Counted from the first letter of the stretch, positions 1 through 10,461 are shown. The stretch is 36,263 nucleotides of DNA from an uncultured Caryophanales bacterium (GCA_949948745.1 CATLHA010000012.1:1-36263), one strand, 5' to 3'. Program-made: numbers and translations. The notes: a model not told the origin generated them from the sequence alone.

Positions 1-59
1 CCTAAAGTTTTTGCTCTATTAAATTATACTATAAATGCAAAATAATTCATATACTCCCA

Positions 60-88
60 TTGAAATTTAATAACAATTCATATATAAT
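60..88 (+). promoter_or_regulatory. Sigma-A type promoter at left end
   Basis: A -35 box TTGAAA (60-65) and a -10 box TATAAT (83-88) are separated by exactly 17 bases. Transcription would start near 95 and run rightward into a structured leader and a terminator hairpin before the first gene. Confidence 0.6.
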
Positions 89-94
89 ATTTAT

Positions 95-203
95 AGAAAG
101 AGAACAAAGTTCGTAACTTGTATGTGATTCGCTCCAAAAGGTAAAATCGTCGCACCAAGTGACGTTAATGATTAAATCAATCTGAAATATGATTGATTTT
201 TTT
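95..203 (+). ncRNA. Putative leader or small RNA ending in an intrinsic terminator
   Basis: From the predicted start near 95 the transcript contains a 6-bp hairpin (CGTCGC 148-153 with GTGACG 159-164, loop ACCAA) and then a 9-bp hairpin (AAATCAATC 174-182 with GATTGATTT 191-199) running into a T tract at 197-203. It would be a ~110-nt RNA, or an attenuator for the 90-residue protein gene that begins at 244. No convincing peptide-coding ORF lies within it. I do not recognise it as a known riboswitch class. Confidence 0.4.
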
Positions 204-243
204 GTCGACTAAATTAGTCTAGTCAAGAAAGGTGTGATGTGTT

Positions 244-516
244 ATGATTAAAATCGAAAAAAAGAAAATCAATATGAGTGATGAACTCAAAGACAAAATT
301 AAATGGTCTTGCAAATTTAATAACCTATCCTATGAAATCATAGAAGGTTACTTACGAATTGTGGAACACACAAATTTAGCATACGTGGAGCCACACAAAG
401 TTATTATTGATAATAAGTTATACTTATTCTTCAATGAACAGAAACATTTTTACATAGGGAATCTAAAAAAGAAAATCCCATTGTCTGAATTATCAGAGTA
501 CATAGCAAGGCATTAA
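244..516 (+). CDS. Small hypothetical protein (90 aa)
   Basis: Encodes a 90-residue, lysine-rich protein with no signal peptide, membrane segment or motif that I recognise. It is preceded by an AAGAAAGG ribosome binding site about 11 bases before the ATG and by the promoter, leader and terminator unit at 60-203. It is followed by inverted repeats (538-573) and a terminator (578-606) before the recombinase gene. Its position just inside the left end, upstream of the recombinase, suggests an element-borne accessory or control protein, but the sequence shows no helix-turn-helix, so this is inference only. Confidence 0.6.
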   Translation: MIKIEKKKINMSDELKDKIKWSCKFNNLSYEIIEGYLRIVEHTNLAYVEPHKVIIDNKLYLFFNEQKHFYIGNLKKKIPLSELSEYIARH

Positions 517-526
517 TTGGTGAGTT

Positions 527-2734
<2,208 letters not shown>

Positions 2735-2737
2735 AAA

Positions 2738-3091
2738 ATGGAATTAAATTATATAAAAGTTGGATATTATTTATTACCAAATCTAACTATTAAAAATCAA
2801 AATTATGAAAAAATTAACAAGTATGGATATTTGAGATTAAAGTATTTAAAAGAACACAATAAAGGTTTATACACGACTCTTCTTATGCAAGATGAACTAA
2901 CTAATCATCTTGTTTCAGTCAGTAATGAATGCGAAGAAAGATTAAAAACTTTGATGGATAATTATAGAAAAAGTGATGATAAAATATCTGAAAAAAATAA
3001 AGAAATCAATCAAATTGAATGGGTTAAATTAATGAATAATTATAAAGATTGTGCAGAAGAAATTATCTTGAAAGAAATGATATATGTATGA
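2738..3091 (+). CDS. tnpV: TnpV transposon protein
   Basis: A 117-residue protein with the features of the TnpV family of Tn4451-like elements: an N-terminal segment MELNYIKVGYYLLPNL, a central GYLRLKYLKEH block, a helical region and the characteristic end EWVKLMN...AEEIILKEMIYV. The role of TnpV is not well established; in Tn4451 it is not the recombinase. It sits directly behind the frameshifted small gene and ahead of the relaxase, with a purine-rich GAAAGAGAGAG ribosome binding site. It ends with TGA, which shows that TGA is a stop here. Length is normal for the family. Confidence 0.85.
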   Translation: MELNYIKVGYYLLPNLTIKNQNYEKINKYGYLRLKYLKEHNKGLYTTLLMQDELTNHLVSVSNECEERLKTLMDNYRKSDDKISEKNKEINQIEWVKLMNNYKDCAEEIILKEMIYV

Positions 3092-3150
3092 TGTTGTTTA
3101 TAAGCGAGCAACGTGGCTTTACTCCCACCACTAAAAAAGAAAGGCTAAAT
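3092..3150 (+). promoter_or_regulatory. Candidate origin of transfer / relaxase leader
   Basis: The stretch between tnpV and the relaxase contains AACGTGGCTTTACTCCCACC (3110-3129), then the relaxase ribosome binding site. A conserved block of this sort commonly precedes relaxase genes in Firmicutes mobilizable elements, and relaxases often nick just upstream of their own gene. The TTTACTCCCA part resembles the TATACTCCCA repeats elsewhere in the element. No nick site can be fixed from sequence alone. Confidence 0.35.
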
Positions 3151-3151
3151 C

Positions 3152-4462
3152 TTGACTATGGCTACAACATCAATTTGGTCTATTAAGAATAATTTAAAGC
3201 AATCTATTAATTATATTATTAATCCAGAAAAGACTACCAATAAAGATTATGGTAAAGTTGATTATGACTTTTTAGAAGGTAAAAAAGATTATGATTTCAA
3301 AAAAGAAAAATTATGTTATGTAAGTTGTTTAAATTGCTCCGAAGATAATCCCTTTGATGATATAAAAGATACCAAAGACTATTATCGTAAAAATGATGGT
3401 GTTCTTGCTTATCATGGATATCAGTCATTTAAGGAGGGAGAAGTCACTCCAGATATTGCTCACGAGATAGGAGTTAAGTTTGTTAGTGAAATGTTTAAAG
3501 ATTATGAAGTGGTTGTTGCTACTCATCAAAATACTAATCATATACACAATCACTTTATAATCAACTCTGTTTCGTTTAAGACTGGTAAAAAGTATAATAA
3601 CAATCGTACTAATCTAGCCAAGTTAAGAAATATATCTGATTCACTATGCGATGAATATGGGCTTTCTGTTTTAGATGAAGATGTTGGTTACAAAAGTACC
3701 TATAATCATAAAGTAATAAACAATGATTATTATAAAACTCTTAAAGATGATTTAGATAATGTTATTAGTTATTCAGTCACTCTAAAACAAGTTATGGATA
3801 GAATGAAATTACTAGGTTATAAAATTTATTATCGTAATGAGATTATAACGATTTATAGAGATGATTGTGATAAAGTTAGAATTGAAAAAGTATTTGGTAG
3901 TGATTATTCAAAAAATAGTATATTTGAACGATTATATCACTCAAGACAAACTGTTTTTAAACCTATGACTCATAAATCTATATTTCAAGAATATTTATCG
4001 ACAACTAATAATCAGCATAAAGGTATTTATGGATTATATGTGTACTATTGTTATCTCTTAGGAGTATTCCCAAAGAAACATCCCAAACAATATCTGTCTT
4101 ACTCTATAAGGCAAGAGATAAAAAAACTAGATTCATATTCAAAACAAACAGAATTTATGGTAGATAATAAAATTGAAACTATAGAAGATTTAGAAGCATT
4201 TTCTAAAAATAACTATGAAAAATATCAAAATCTTATGGGAAAAAGAGAAAATCTTTGGAAACGATATCATAGAGCAAAAACTGAAGATAAAAAATCAGAA
4301 ATACTTGCTGAAATAAATGATATTCAACCTAAAATTAAAGAACTTCGCAAATTAGATAATTACTGCAAAGAAATTAAAAAGCGTTCTGAATCCATACAAG
4401 ACAATCTTAATAATTTTGATAAAGATATACCAAAAGAAAAATGCAACTCTAGATATTTATAA
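3152..4462 (+). CDS. Relaxase / mobilization protein (MOBP-like)
   Basis: Relaxase expected to nick the element at its origin of transfer and pilot the strand during mobilization. The N-terminal third carries the relaxase fold, with an INYIINPEKT segment, LAYHGYQSF followed by the helix EVTPDIAHEIG, and the metal-binding triad in THQNTNHIHNHFIINSVSF (residues ~128-146). The rest is helical and charged. At 436 residues it is typical for small Firmicutes mobilization proteins. Start is either TTG 3152 (7 bases after AAGG) or ATG 3158 (13 bases); the TTG has the better spacing. It is the last gene of the recombinase-tnpV-relaxase series and ends in a strong bidirectional hairpin. It plays the role of TnpZ in Tn4451. 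Confidence 0.88.
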   Translation: MTMATTSIWSIKNNLKQSINYIINPEKTTNKDYGKVDYDFLEGKKDYDFKKEKLCYVSCLNCSEDNPFDDIKDTKDYYRKNDGVLAYHGYQSFKEGEVTPDIAHEIGVKFVSEMFKDYEVVVATHQNTNHIHNHFIINSVSFKTGKKYNNNRTNLAKLRNISDSLCDEYGLSVLDEDVGYKSTYNHKVINNDYYKTLKDDLDNVISYSVTLKQVMDRMKLLGYKIYYRNEIITIYRDDCDKVRIEKVFGSDYSKNSIFERLYHSRQTVFKPMTHKSIFQEYLSTTNNQHKGIYGLYVYYCYLLGVFPKKHPKQYLSYSIRQEIKKLDSYSKQTEFMVDNKIETIEDLEAFSKNNYEKYQNLMGKRENLWKRYHRAKTEDKKSEILAEINDIQPKIKELRKLDNYCKEIKKRSESIQDNLNNFDKDIPKEKCNSRYL

Positions 4463-4478
4463 CCTAGAGTTGCATTTC
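4441..4478. terminator. Bidirectional terminator between relaxase and specificity subunit
   Basis: ATGCAACTCTAG (4441-4452) pairs perfectly with CTAGAGTTGCAT (4464-4475), with A/T-rich sequence on both sides. The relaxase stop lies in the loop and the convergent specificity gene ends at 4477, so one hairpin serves both transcripts. Confidence 0.8.
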
Positions 4479-5448
4479 ATATTTTATCAGAATATGGAAT
4501 ACTTTTTATGTAACACTCCATATAATCCCAATCTGGTTCACCATTTTTAATTGGTAATTTTATCAATGTATTACGTATATTTTTGGTATTAAATGCTCTT
4601 CCGTAAGAGTATTTAAATGTTTCCTTATTTAATATTGTAGTAATAAATAAGGCATTATATTTATTCAATTTATTAGATTTTAAAATTGTAATATTATTCC
4701 CAGTCACAAAAGCTTTTGATTGATAAAATGCTTTGGCACTCTCTCCTCCAATTATAATTACATTCCCTTGATTTAGAGTATATTCTGATGCATCAACTTT
4801 TTTTTCAACTCCATTATTTAATTTAGTTCTAGTAATATATGGTATGTCTCCAAAATCATTTAAATCATTGCAATTTATGTTTTCTGATCTATTAATTTCA
4901 AAAAAATCTGAAAGTTTTATCCAATCCCAATTAAAAGTATTTACAGAGGGAACCATTGCTTTGGTTTTTGTTTTTATATGATTAATATTTAACTCTCTTA
5001 TATATTTATCCATATATTCATAATCTGGTCTCCCATTTTTTGAAGGCAACAAAATAAAAGTTTCCTTCATTTTTTCTAATGTCCATTTTCTACCATAACT
5101 AAATTTAAATTTATTTTTCTTTATCACAGTACAAAGAAATAATCCGATATTTTCATTCAATTCATAGTCTTTTAGTTCAAGAATATTTATATCATCAGTT
5201 GCCCAAAATGGTTTTGATTGATAAAATGCTTCTCCAACACTACCATTATAATTAACTGTAATACAATTTCCTAAATGTTGAGCAGGAGCATCAATAAACT
5301 CCCTTACTGCATTATTTTCTGATATAGCACCAAGATAATTCAATTTACCAGGTACCATATCATTTTTTGTTAATCTTTTTCCTTTAGTAAATGAAAATAT
5401 ATCATCCATTTTATATGGCTTCCAAGAATTTATTTTTAAATTATTCAT
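4477..5448 (-). CDS. Restriction-modification specificity subunit (HsdS/BcgIB-like)
   Basis: DNA-recognition subunit of the neighbouring fused nuclease-methylase. The ~323-residue protein is an internal duplication. Each half begins with a short WKPYKMDDIF / WIKLSDFFEI segment, has an AFYQSKPF / AFYQSKAF block and an FSYGR / YSYGR turn, and ends with PDYEYM / PDWDYM before a helix. This is the two-target-recognition-domain layout of type I S subunits and of BcgI B (about 340 aa), so a bipartite target is expected; the target cannot be read from sequence. ATG 5448 is preferred over 5460 because GGTGA precedes it at proper spacing. The start overlaps the end of the methylase gene by 8 bases, so the two are translationally coupled. 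Confidence 0.85.
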   Translation of the reverse strand: MNNLKINSWKPYKMDDIFSFTKGKRLTKNDMVPGKLNYLGAISENNAVREFIDAPAQHLGNCITVNYNGSVGEAFYQSKPFWATDDINILELKDYELNENIGLFLCTVIKKNKFKFSYGRKWTLEKMKETFILLPSKNGRPDYEYMDKYIRELNINHIKTKTKAMVPSVNTFNWDWIKLSDFFEINRSENINCNDLNDFGDIPYITRTKLNNGVEKKVDASEYTLNQGNVIIIGGESAKAFYQSKAFVTGNNITILKSNKLNKYNALFITTILNKETFKYSYGRAFNTKNIRNTLIKLPIKNGEPDWDYMECYIKSIPYSDKI

Positions 5449-7303
5449 TAATATCACCATTTTTTACTAAATATGCAACATAATCTCTAACAGTTTGCTC
5501 AAAGTCTTCTGGAGTTAATGTAGAATAATCCGTTTCCATATATGCTTCACAAAGCCATTCATCATCTTTTGATACACAATGTCTACTTGATAATCCGGGT
5601 TTTATATCTTTATTTTTATATAATGTAATCCATTCTTTTAAAATGTCATTCCATTTATTATTTGCATCAATTCTTCCCAATTTTTTTCTTTTTACGAAAC
5701 CATCATCTTTGTAATATCCAAAATATGTTTCTTCCGAAGAATCATGGGGAGTATGTGCTTCCCAAACCATAACGCAAGTATTTGTTCCTGTAGGATAAAA
5801 AATATCATCAGGCATGCTAAACACAGCTTTTAATTTATTATTTTTCATTAGTCTTTCTCTAACATCTTTAAACTTTGTACCGATAGCACAACTCATTGGC
5901 ACAACTGCTACTCCTGTACCTCCAGGGACTAAAATGTCTAACATATTTTCAACAAACTCTAATTCACATTTATCATTTTGAGAATATGGAGGATTAATTA
6001 AACCTATATTAATATTTTTCTCTCTAAGCTCATCTTTAATTTTTTTATTAAAACAATCCCCATGATAAATATTAGATTTCCCATCTCTTCTTATAATCAT
6101 ATTTGCTATAGCTAATGTAAATAGTTCTACATCAAGTTCAACACCATAAAGTCCCTCTTTTTTAATTTTCAAAATTTCTTCTTGATTAGCACCTTTGAAC
6201 ATTTTTGTCATTGCACTTACTAAAAACGAACCACTTCCACAACATATATCAACAACTTTACTATTCTTATTTACTCCAGATAATTCACACATAAACTCAG
6301 TTAAATGTTGTGGTGTAAGAACTATACCTAAACCTTTTCCATCGCCACCACTATATTTAACAAATTCATGATAAAAAACTCCTAATGCATCTAAGCTGGC
6401 ATCTGCATAATTCATCATAGGTTTTATTTTCATTTCTAACTGCTCAATATACCAAGTAATAGAATTTCTATGTCCTAATGGGATTGACTTTAATTTTTCA
6501 TTGCTTCCCATAATCTTGAAGGCACTTTTAATATTATCAATTTTATCTTTTTTGATATCGCTATTATCAAGTGTAGTCTCTATTGCATGTTCTAAATTTC
6601 TCATAACGCTATCAAAAGTTGTATATCGTGAATACTCTTCACTAAATGTTTTATCTTCTAATGCTATTAAAATACCTGCAATAAAAATAGGTTTATGCTT
6701 TTCTGAAACTTTTATTTCTCTTAAAGTGTCGTGCATTTCCAAAGCAGTGTTTCTAATATCTTCCAAAGAATATTCTTTTTGCAATTTTTCACCATTGACT
6801 AACTTCAAATAATTTTCTGGTTCTAGAATAATATCTCTTGCTTTTTTTAACTCAAAATAATCATCTTGATTTTCTGGCCAATAAAAAGTTGATACTTTCA
6901 TAGTTTCTTTTTTTGTTCCACTAACCGCTATTGCAATTACATTATATTCGGTTTTTAAATATTTGGCATAATATAAAACTCCATCAACTGCAAACTTTAA
7001 TGGCTTACAAAGATTTTCAGAAGAATGCTGATTTACATTTTTCTTGCATTCTACAACAATGATTGTGCTTAAATCCTTATTAAAGGTAATAACAAATTCA
7101 GGTTTTGCCTTACCTTTTGCATCATCAAATAATTCATGAACATTACTTTCATTAGGTTTTCCACCAGCATATTTTAATAGTCTTTCTATTTTATCAATAT
7201 CTGATACATCACCTTGAGGATATACATATCCAAAGGAATTTTTGCCTATATCACATTTCATCTCTTTTAAAGTTAAATTTTCGGTAAACTGTTCAATAGC
7301 CAT
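5441..7303 (-). CDS. Fused restriction endonuclease / N6-adenine methyltransferase (BcgI A-like)
   Basis: A single polypeptide that should both cleave and methylate DNA. The N-terminal ~150 residues contain a PD-(D/E)xK type nuclease site, KPEFVITF followed by VVECKKN. The middle is helical. The methyltransferase domain begins near residue 310 (HEFVKYSGG, LGIVLTPQHLTEFM) with the AdoMet motif VDICCGSGSFL and the catalytic motif INPPYSQ. At 620 residues with a separate specificity subunit it resembles BcgI A (type IIB), not HsdM of a type I system, and there is no separate HsdR helicase nearby. The start has a consensus AGGAGGT. It is divergent from the DUF4297-like gene across about 160 bases that contain TATAAT boxes for both directions. 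Confidence 0.82.
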   Translation of the reverse strand: MAIEQFTENLTLKEMKCDIGKNSFGYVYPQGDVSDIDKIERLLKYAGGKPNESNVHELFDDAKGKAKPEFVITFNKDLSTIIVVECKKNVNQHSSENLCKPLKFAVDGVLYYAKYLKTEYNVIAIAVSGTKKETMKVSTFYWPENQDDYFELKKARDIILEPENYLKLVNGEKLQKEYSLEDIRNTALEMHDTLREIKVSEKHKPIFIAGILIALEDKTFSEEYSRYTTFDSVMRNLEHAIETTLDNSDIKKDKIDNIKSAFKIMGSNEKLKSIPLGHRNSITWYIEQLEMKIKPMMNYADASLDALGVFYHEFVKYSGGDGKGLGIVLTPQHLTEFMCELSGVNKNSKVVDICCGSGSFLVSAMTKMFKGANQEEILKIKKEGLYGVELDVELFTLAIANMIIRRDGKSNIYHGDCFNKKIKDELREKNINIGLINPPYSQNDKCELEFVENMLDILVPGGTGVAVVPMSCAIGTKFKDVRERLMKNNKLKAVFSMPDDIFYPTGTNTCVMVWEAHTPHDSSEETYFGYYKDDGFVKRKKLGRIDANNKWNDILKEWITLYKNKDIKPGLSSRHCVSKDDEWLCEAYMETDYSTLTPEDFEQTVRDYVAYLVKNGDINE

Positions 7304-7428
7304 TTCAACACCTCCTACATTATATATATAAATTATATCATTTAATTACTATTTTTTAAATACATTTTACTATATATTTTCTAAATTTTACCGATTGTAA
7401 ATGACCTAAAGAAAGCTAAATTTTATGA

Positions 7429-7434
7429 TATAAT
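7429..7434 (+). promoter_or_regulatory. Extended -10 box for nuclease-HerA operon
   Basis: TGATATAAT (7426-7434) is a TGn-extended -10 element; no strong -35 is visible. Transcription from about 7441 would leave no leader for an ATG at 7446, but about 25 bases for the ATG at 7467 with its GGAG, supporting the latter start. Confidence 0.5.
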
Positions 7435-7466
7435 ATTTTCAAGAAATGATGTGGAGTGATATTTTT

Positions 7467-8654
7467 ATGAAAACTAGACAAGCAAATGACATTATAAAGG
7501 GTTATTTTTACCAGTTTAATAAAACAATTTATGAAATCCTATTACAAGATAATAACACAACAAAAATAAAAATAGAAAGTATTGAAGATTTTGATATTGA
7601 AACTGATGATACATATACTGCAATTCAATGTAAATATTATTCTACGCAAACATATAATCACTCGGTTATAAAAAAAGCAATAATATGTATGTTTAAACAT
7701 TTTTCAAATAACAAATCTAGTAATTTAAATTATAAAATATATGCAAATTTTAAAGACGGTCAATCAAAACTGCATAATCCTATAGAATTAGATTTTTTTA
7801 AAGATAATTTTCTAACTTACAAAGAAGAAGGCATAATTCACAAAGTTTATGAGGAACTCAACTTAAATGACACCGAAATAAAAATGTTTATGGAAAAAAT
7901 AGACATCGATATAAATGCCACCGATTATGATTCTTTAGAACTTGACATAAAAGAATTATTAAAAAAAGAATTAAATATTGCAGATGATTTAATTGACTTG
8001 TATTTTATGAAAGCTGGAAGTATTATAAAGAATATTGCTATTAAAGAAAACGAAGATGAAAGGATGATTACTAAACAACGATTCATTGACTTGCTAATGG
8101 ATATTAATGTTATATTGGACAAATGGTATATAACAAAAATTGGAAAGGAAAAATATTATAGTTTAATTAGAAAAAAATATTTTTCAAAACACAATATATC
8201 ACCATATGAAAGATTTTTTATCATTGAATGTCCTGAAAATATTCAGATATCAACACTAAAGAAAATAACAAATGCAATTTCTGATAAATGGTCAAAACTA
8301 TCCAAGAGAACACCACAACCATTCTGTCCATATATTGTTTTTGTTAATTTAAGCGAAAATAATTTATTACTATTAAAACAGAGTTTATATAATGATGATT
8401 TTAAATTTATTGATGGTTATGATTTTAAAGGTGCTAAATTTTCTGCTAAAAGCATAATTCAAGAAGCCAATTATAAAAATAATATTAAAATAAAAATATT
8501 CAATTTGGAAGAAATAGAAAATGTATTAGATATTTTACAGAACACAAAAGAAATTTACCAATTTTATATAAATAACAAAGTTTATAAAAATAAAAAGAAC
8601 TATCAAATAGATATTAAAATAGATGATTTGGAAGACGTTCTAAACATTATTTAA
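7467..8654 (+). CDS. DUF4297/Cap4-like nuclease, HerA partner
   Basis: The first ~100 residues fit the N-terminal nuclease of the DUF4297/Cap4 family: GYFYQFNKTIYEILL, then SIEDFDIETDDTYTAIQCKY, in which an acidic pair and a QxK take the place of the PD-(D/E)xK active site. The remaining ~290 residues are helical, then mixed, with no family that I recognise, and may bind HerA or sense the trigger. About 395 residues. The stop codon is part of the ribosome binding site of the HerA gene (TAAGGAGG), so the pair is tightly coupled. DUF4297-HerA pairs are established anti-phage systems in which the nuclease and a HerA hexamer form a complex. The family call rests on motif reading only; function by context is stronger than by sequence. 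Start at 7467 is favoured by GGAG at 7453-7456. Confidence 0.6.
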   Translation: MKTRQANDIIKGYFYQFNKTIYEILLQDNNTTKIKIESIEDFDIETDDTYTAIQCKYYSTQTYNHSVIKKAIICMFKHFSNNKSSNLNYKIYANFKDGQSKLHNPIELDFFKDNFLTYKEEGIIHKVYEELNLNDTEIKMFMEKIDIDINATDYDSLELDIKELLKKELNIADDLIDLYFMKAGSIIKNIAIKENEDERMITKQRFIDLLMDINVILDKWYITKIGKEKYYSLIRKKYFSKHNISPYERFFIIECPENIQISTLKKITNAISDKWSKLSKRTPQPFCPYIVFVNLSENNLLLLKQSLYNDDFKFIDGYDFKGAKFSAKSIIQEANYKNNIKIKIFNLEEIENVLDILQNTKEIYQFYINNKVYKNKKNYQIDIKIDDLEDVLNII

Positions 8655-8668
8655 GGAGGAAAACTTAC

Positions 8669-10312
8669 ATGGAAGAAAATAAAATAATCGCTGAAGTTAT
8701 TTCAGTATTACCTAACAAAATTAAAATATCTGTAGATGATATAAATGATTTTAAAATAGCAGAGGAAAAACTAAAAATTGGTTCATATATTGAAGTTAGT
8801 GACAATGATAATTGTAAATTGATGGCTATCATAGAAAATTTTTCTATAGAAATTAAAGGAAATGAATCAAGTGAAAGAAGATATATTTTAGAAGCAAGTC
8901 CACTGGGAATAATAAGTAATGGTAGTTTTGAACGAGGTGGTGATAATATTTCTATTCCACCTAAAGATGTAAAACCTGCCAAAAAAGAGGATATAATAAG
9001 CATATTTTCTTCATCAACAAATAGCGATGATAAAATGTTTACATTTTCAACACTTTCTTCTGACCATTCAATTCCTATACCAGTAGATGGAAACAAATTT
9101 TTTAATAGACATATTGCAATTGTTGGATCGACTGGATCTGGTAAATCAAATTCTGTCGCTAAAATATTGCAAAATGCAATATCATCTAAAAATAGCACTT
9201 ACGACGGATTAAATAATTCCCATATAGTTATATTCGATATACATTCAGAATATAAGGCTGCTTTCCCCAATGCAAATTATATTGATATAGATAATTTAGT
9301 TTTACCATACTGGTTATTAAATAGCGATGAATTACAAGAATTATTTATTGATACAGAAGCCAATGATCACAATCAAAGGAATGTATTTAAAGAATCTGTT
9401 GTCAATAGCAAAAAATTGCATTTTGAGGGAAATGAAGAACAAAAAAATAGGATTCATTTTGATTCACCACTATTTTTTGAAATCAATGAAATTTTAAAAG
9501 ATGTTAAAGAAAAAAATGAGGAAATGGTACAAGGCGCTAGAGATATGAAAGCAGGTCCTTTAAATGGTAAATTAACAAATTTTGTTAGTAGATTAGAAAA
9601 TAAAATAAACGATAAAAGATTAGACTTTTTACTAGGAGAAAAATCTAAAAATATAACTTTCGAAGACACATTAAAAAACTTAATTGGATATAATAAAGAA
9701 AATTCCAATGTTACCATAATTGATTTAAGTGGTGTTCCTTTTGATGTTTTGAATATTACAGTATCACTTATTTCAAGAATATTATTCGAGTATGGATATT
9801 ATTATAAAAAAATAAGATTTTCTCAAAATCCTAATGAATTTGTAAATAATGATATCCCTCTATTACTTGTTTATGAAGAAGCACACAAATATGTACCAAA
9901 TAGTGATTTATCTAAATATCGTGCATCAAAGGAATCGATTGAACGAATTGCTAAAGAAGGTCGTAAGTATGGAATTACACTCCTTCTTGCTAGTCAAAGA
10001 CCTTCTGAAATCTCCGAAACAATATTCTCACAATGTAATAACTTTATAGCAATGAGATTAACAAATCCTAATGATCAAAACTATGTAAAAAGATTGCTAC
10101 CAGATACTTTTGGAGAACTTATAAATAAAATGCCATCTCTTAAAGTTGGAGAAGCATTACTGATAGGAGATGCGGCCGTTATTCCTTCAATTGTACAAAT
10201 AGATGAATGTGAAGATAAACCATCCTCAAATGACATCCCATATTATGATTTATGGAAAGAAGAATGGAAACAACTAAACATAGAGGCAATAATATCTGAA
10301 TGGATAAAATAA
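8669..10312 (+). CDS. herA: HerA-family ATPase/DNA translocase (defence)
   Basis: A hexameric FtsK/HerA-type ATPase. The N-terminal ~100 residues form a beta-rich barrel (HAS-like). Walker A is VGSTGSGKS (residues ~152-160), followed by IVIFDIHSEYKAAF. Walker B is LLLVYEEAHKYVP (~394-406). The arginine-finger/sensor region is LLLASQRPSEISETIFSQC, then NFIAMRLTNPNDQNYVK. The 547-residue length is normal for bacterial HerA found in defence pairs. It lies 14 bases behind the DUF4297-like gene with a full AGGAGG site. In known DUF4297-HerA systems the ATPase assembles with the nuclease and controls DNA degradation during infection; whether that holds here is inference. NurA, the archaeal partner, is absent. 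Confidence 0.88.
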   Translation: MEENKIIAEVISVLPNKIKISVDDINDFKIAEEKLKIGSYIEVSDNDNCKLMAIIENFSIEIKGNESSERRYILEASPLGIISNGSFERGGDNISIPPKDVKPAKKEDIISIFSSSTNSDDKMFTFSTLSSDHSIPIPVDGNKFFNRHIAIVGSTGSGKSNSVAKILQNAISSKNSTYDGLNNSHIVIFDIHSEYKAAFPNANYIDIDNLVLPYWLLNSDELQELFIDTEANDHNQRNVFKESVVNSKKLHFEGNEEQKNRIHFDSPLFFEINEILKDVKEKNEEMVQGARDMKAGPLNGKLTNFVSRLENKINDKRLDFLLGEKSKNITFEDTLKNLIGYNKENSNVTIIDLSGVPFDVLNITVSLISRILFEYGYYYKKIRFSQNPNEFVNNDIPLLLVYEEAHKYVPNSDLSKYRASKESIERIAKEGRKYGITLLLASQRPSEISETIFSQCNNFIAMRLTNPNDQNYVKRLLPDTFGELINKMPSLKVGEALLIGDAAVIPSIVQIDECEDKPSSNDIPYYDLWKEEWKQLNIEAIISEWIK

Positions 10313-10324
10313 ATTTAAAGTGTA

Positions 10325-10352
10325 TTGAAAAAATCATAATATCTGCTATAAT
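10325..10352 (+). promoter_or_regulatory. Outward-facing promoter near right end of element
   Basis: TTGAAA (10325-10330) and TATAAT (10347-10352) are separated by 16 bases, with a TG extension (TGCTATAAT). It lies 13 bases after the HerA stop and points out of the element, but only a ~100-base leader ending in a terminator follows. Confidence 0.5.
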
Positions 10353-10358
10353 TTATTT

Positions 10359-10461
10359 ATCAGTTGATTTAATCAATCTTGGGAGTATAATTTTTCGCAT
10401 ACGTGTATCGTTATCGCTCCATATTGATATTAAGAACTGTTGAGAAATGGTTCTTTTTTTT
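10359..10461 (+). ncRNA. Putative short terminated RNA at right end
   Basis: Transcription from the promoter at 10325-10352 would begin near 10359 and stop at a hairpin, AAGAAC (10432-10437) with GTTCTT (10450-10455) and eight Ts (10454-10461). The RNA contains the TTGATTTAATCAA dyad (10365-10377), TGGGAGTATA and a TTCG...GTAT...TCGCTCCA segment (10394-10421) resembling one in the left-end leader (110-136). It may instead be an attachment-site region with incidental promoter-like boxes. Confidence 0.3.
10432..10461 (+). terminator. Intrinsic terminator after HerA / right junction
   Basis: A 6-bp stem AAGAAC/GTTCTT with a 12-base loop is followed by an eight-T tract. It would end both the short right-end transcript and any read-through from the HerA operon. 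Confidence 0.5.

Noticed and set aside
1-243. Partial chromosomal gene at the left edge
   Set aside because: All frames have frequent stops; the region is explained by a promoter, hairpins and a terminator.
5441-7303. Type I HsdM of an HsdRMS system
   Set aside because: The N-terminus carries a nuclease motif, there is no HsdR helicase nearby, and the size fits a fused BcgI A-type protein better.
8665-9198. 177-aa minus-strand ORF opposite herA
   Set aside because: Shadow of the herA reading frame; low-complexity Leu/Ser/Ile content and no ribosome binding site.
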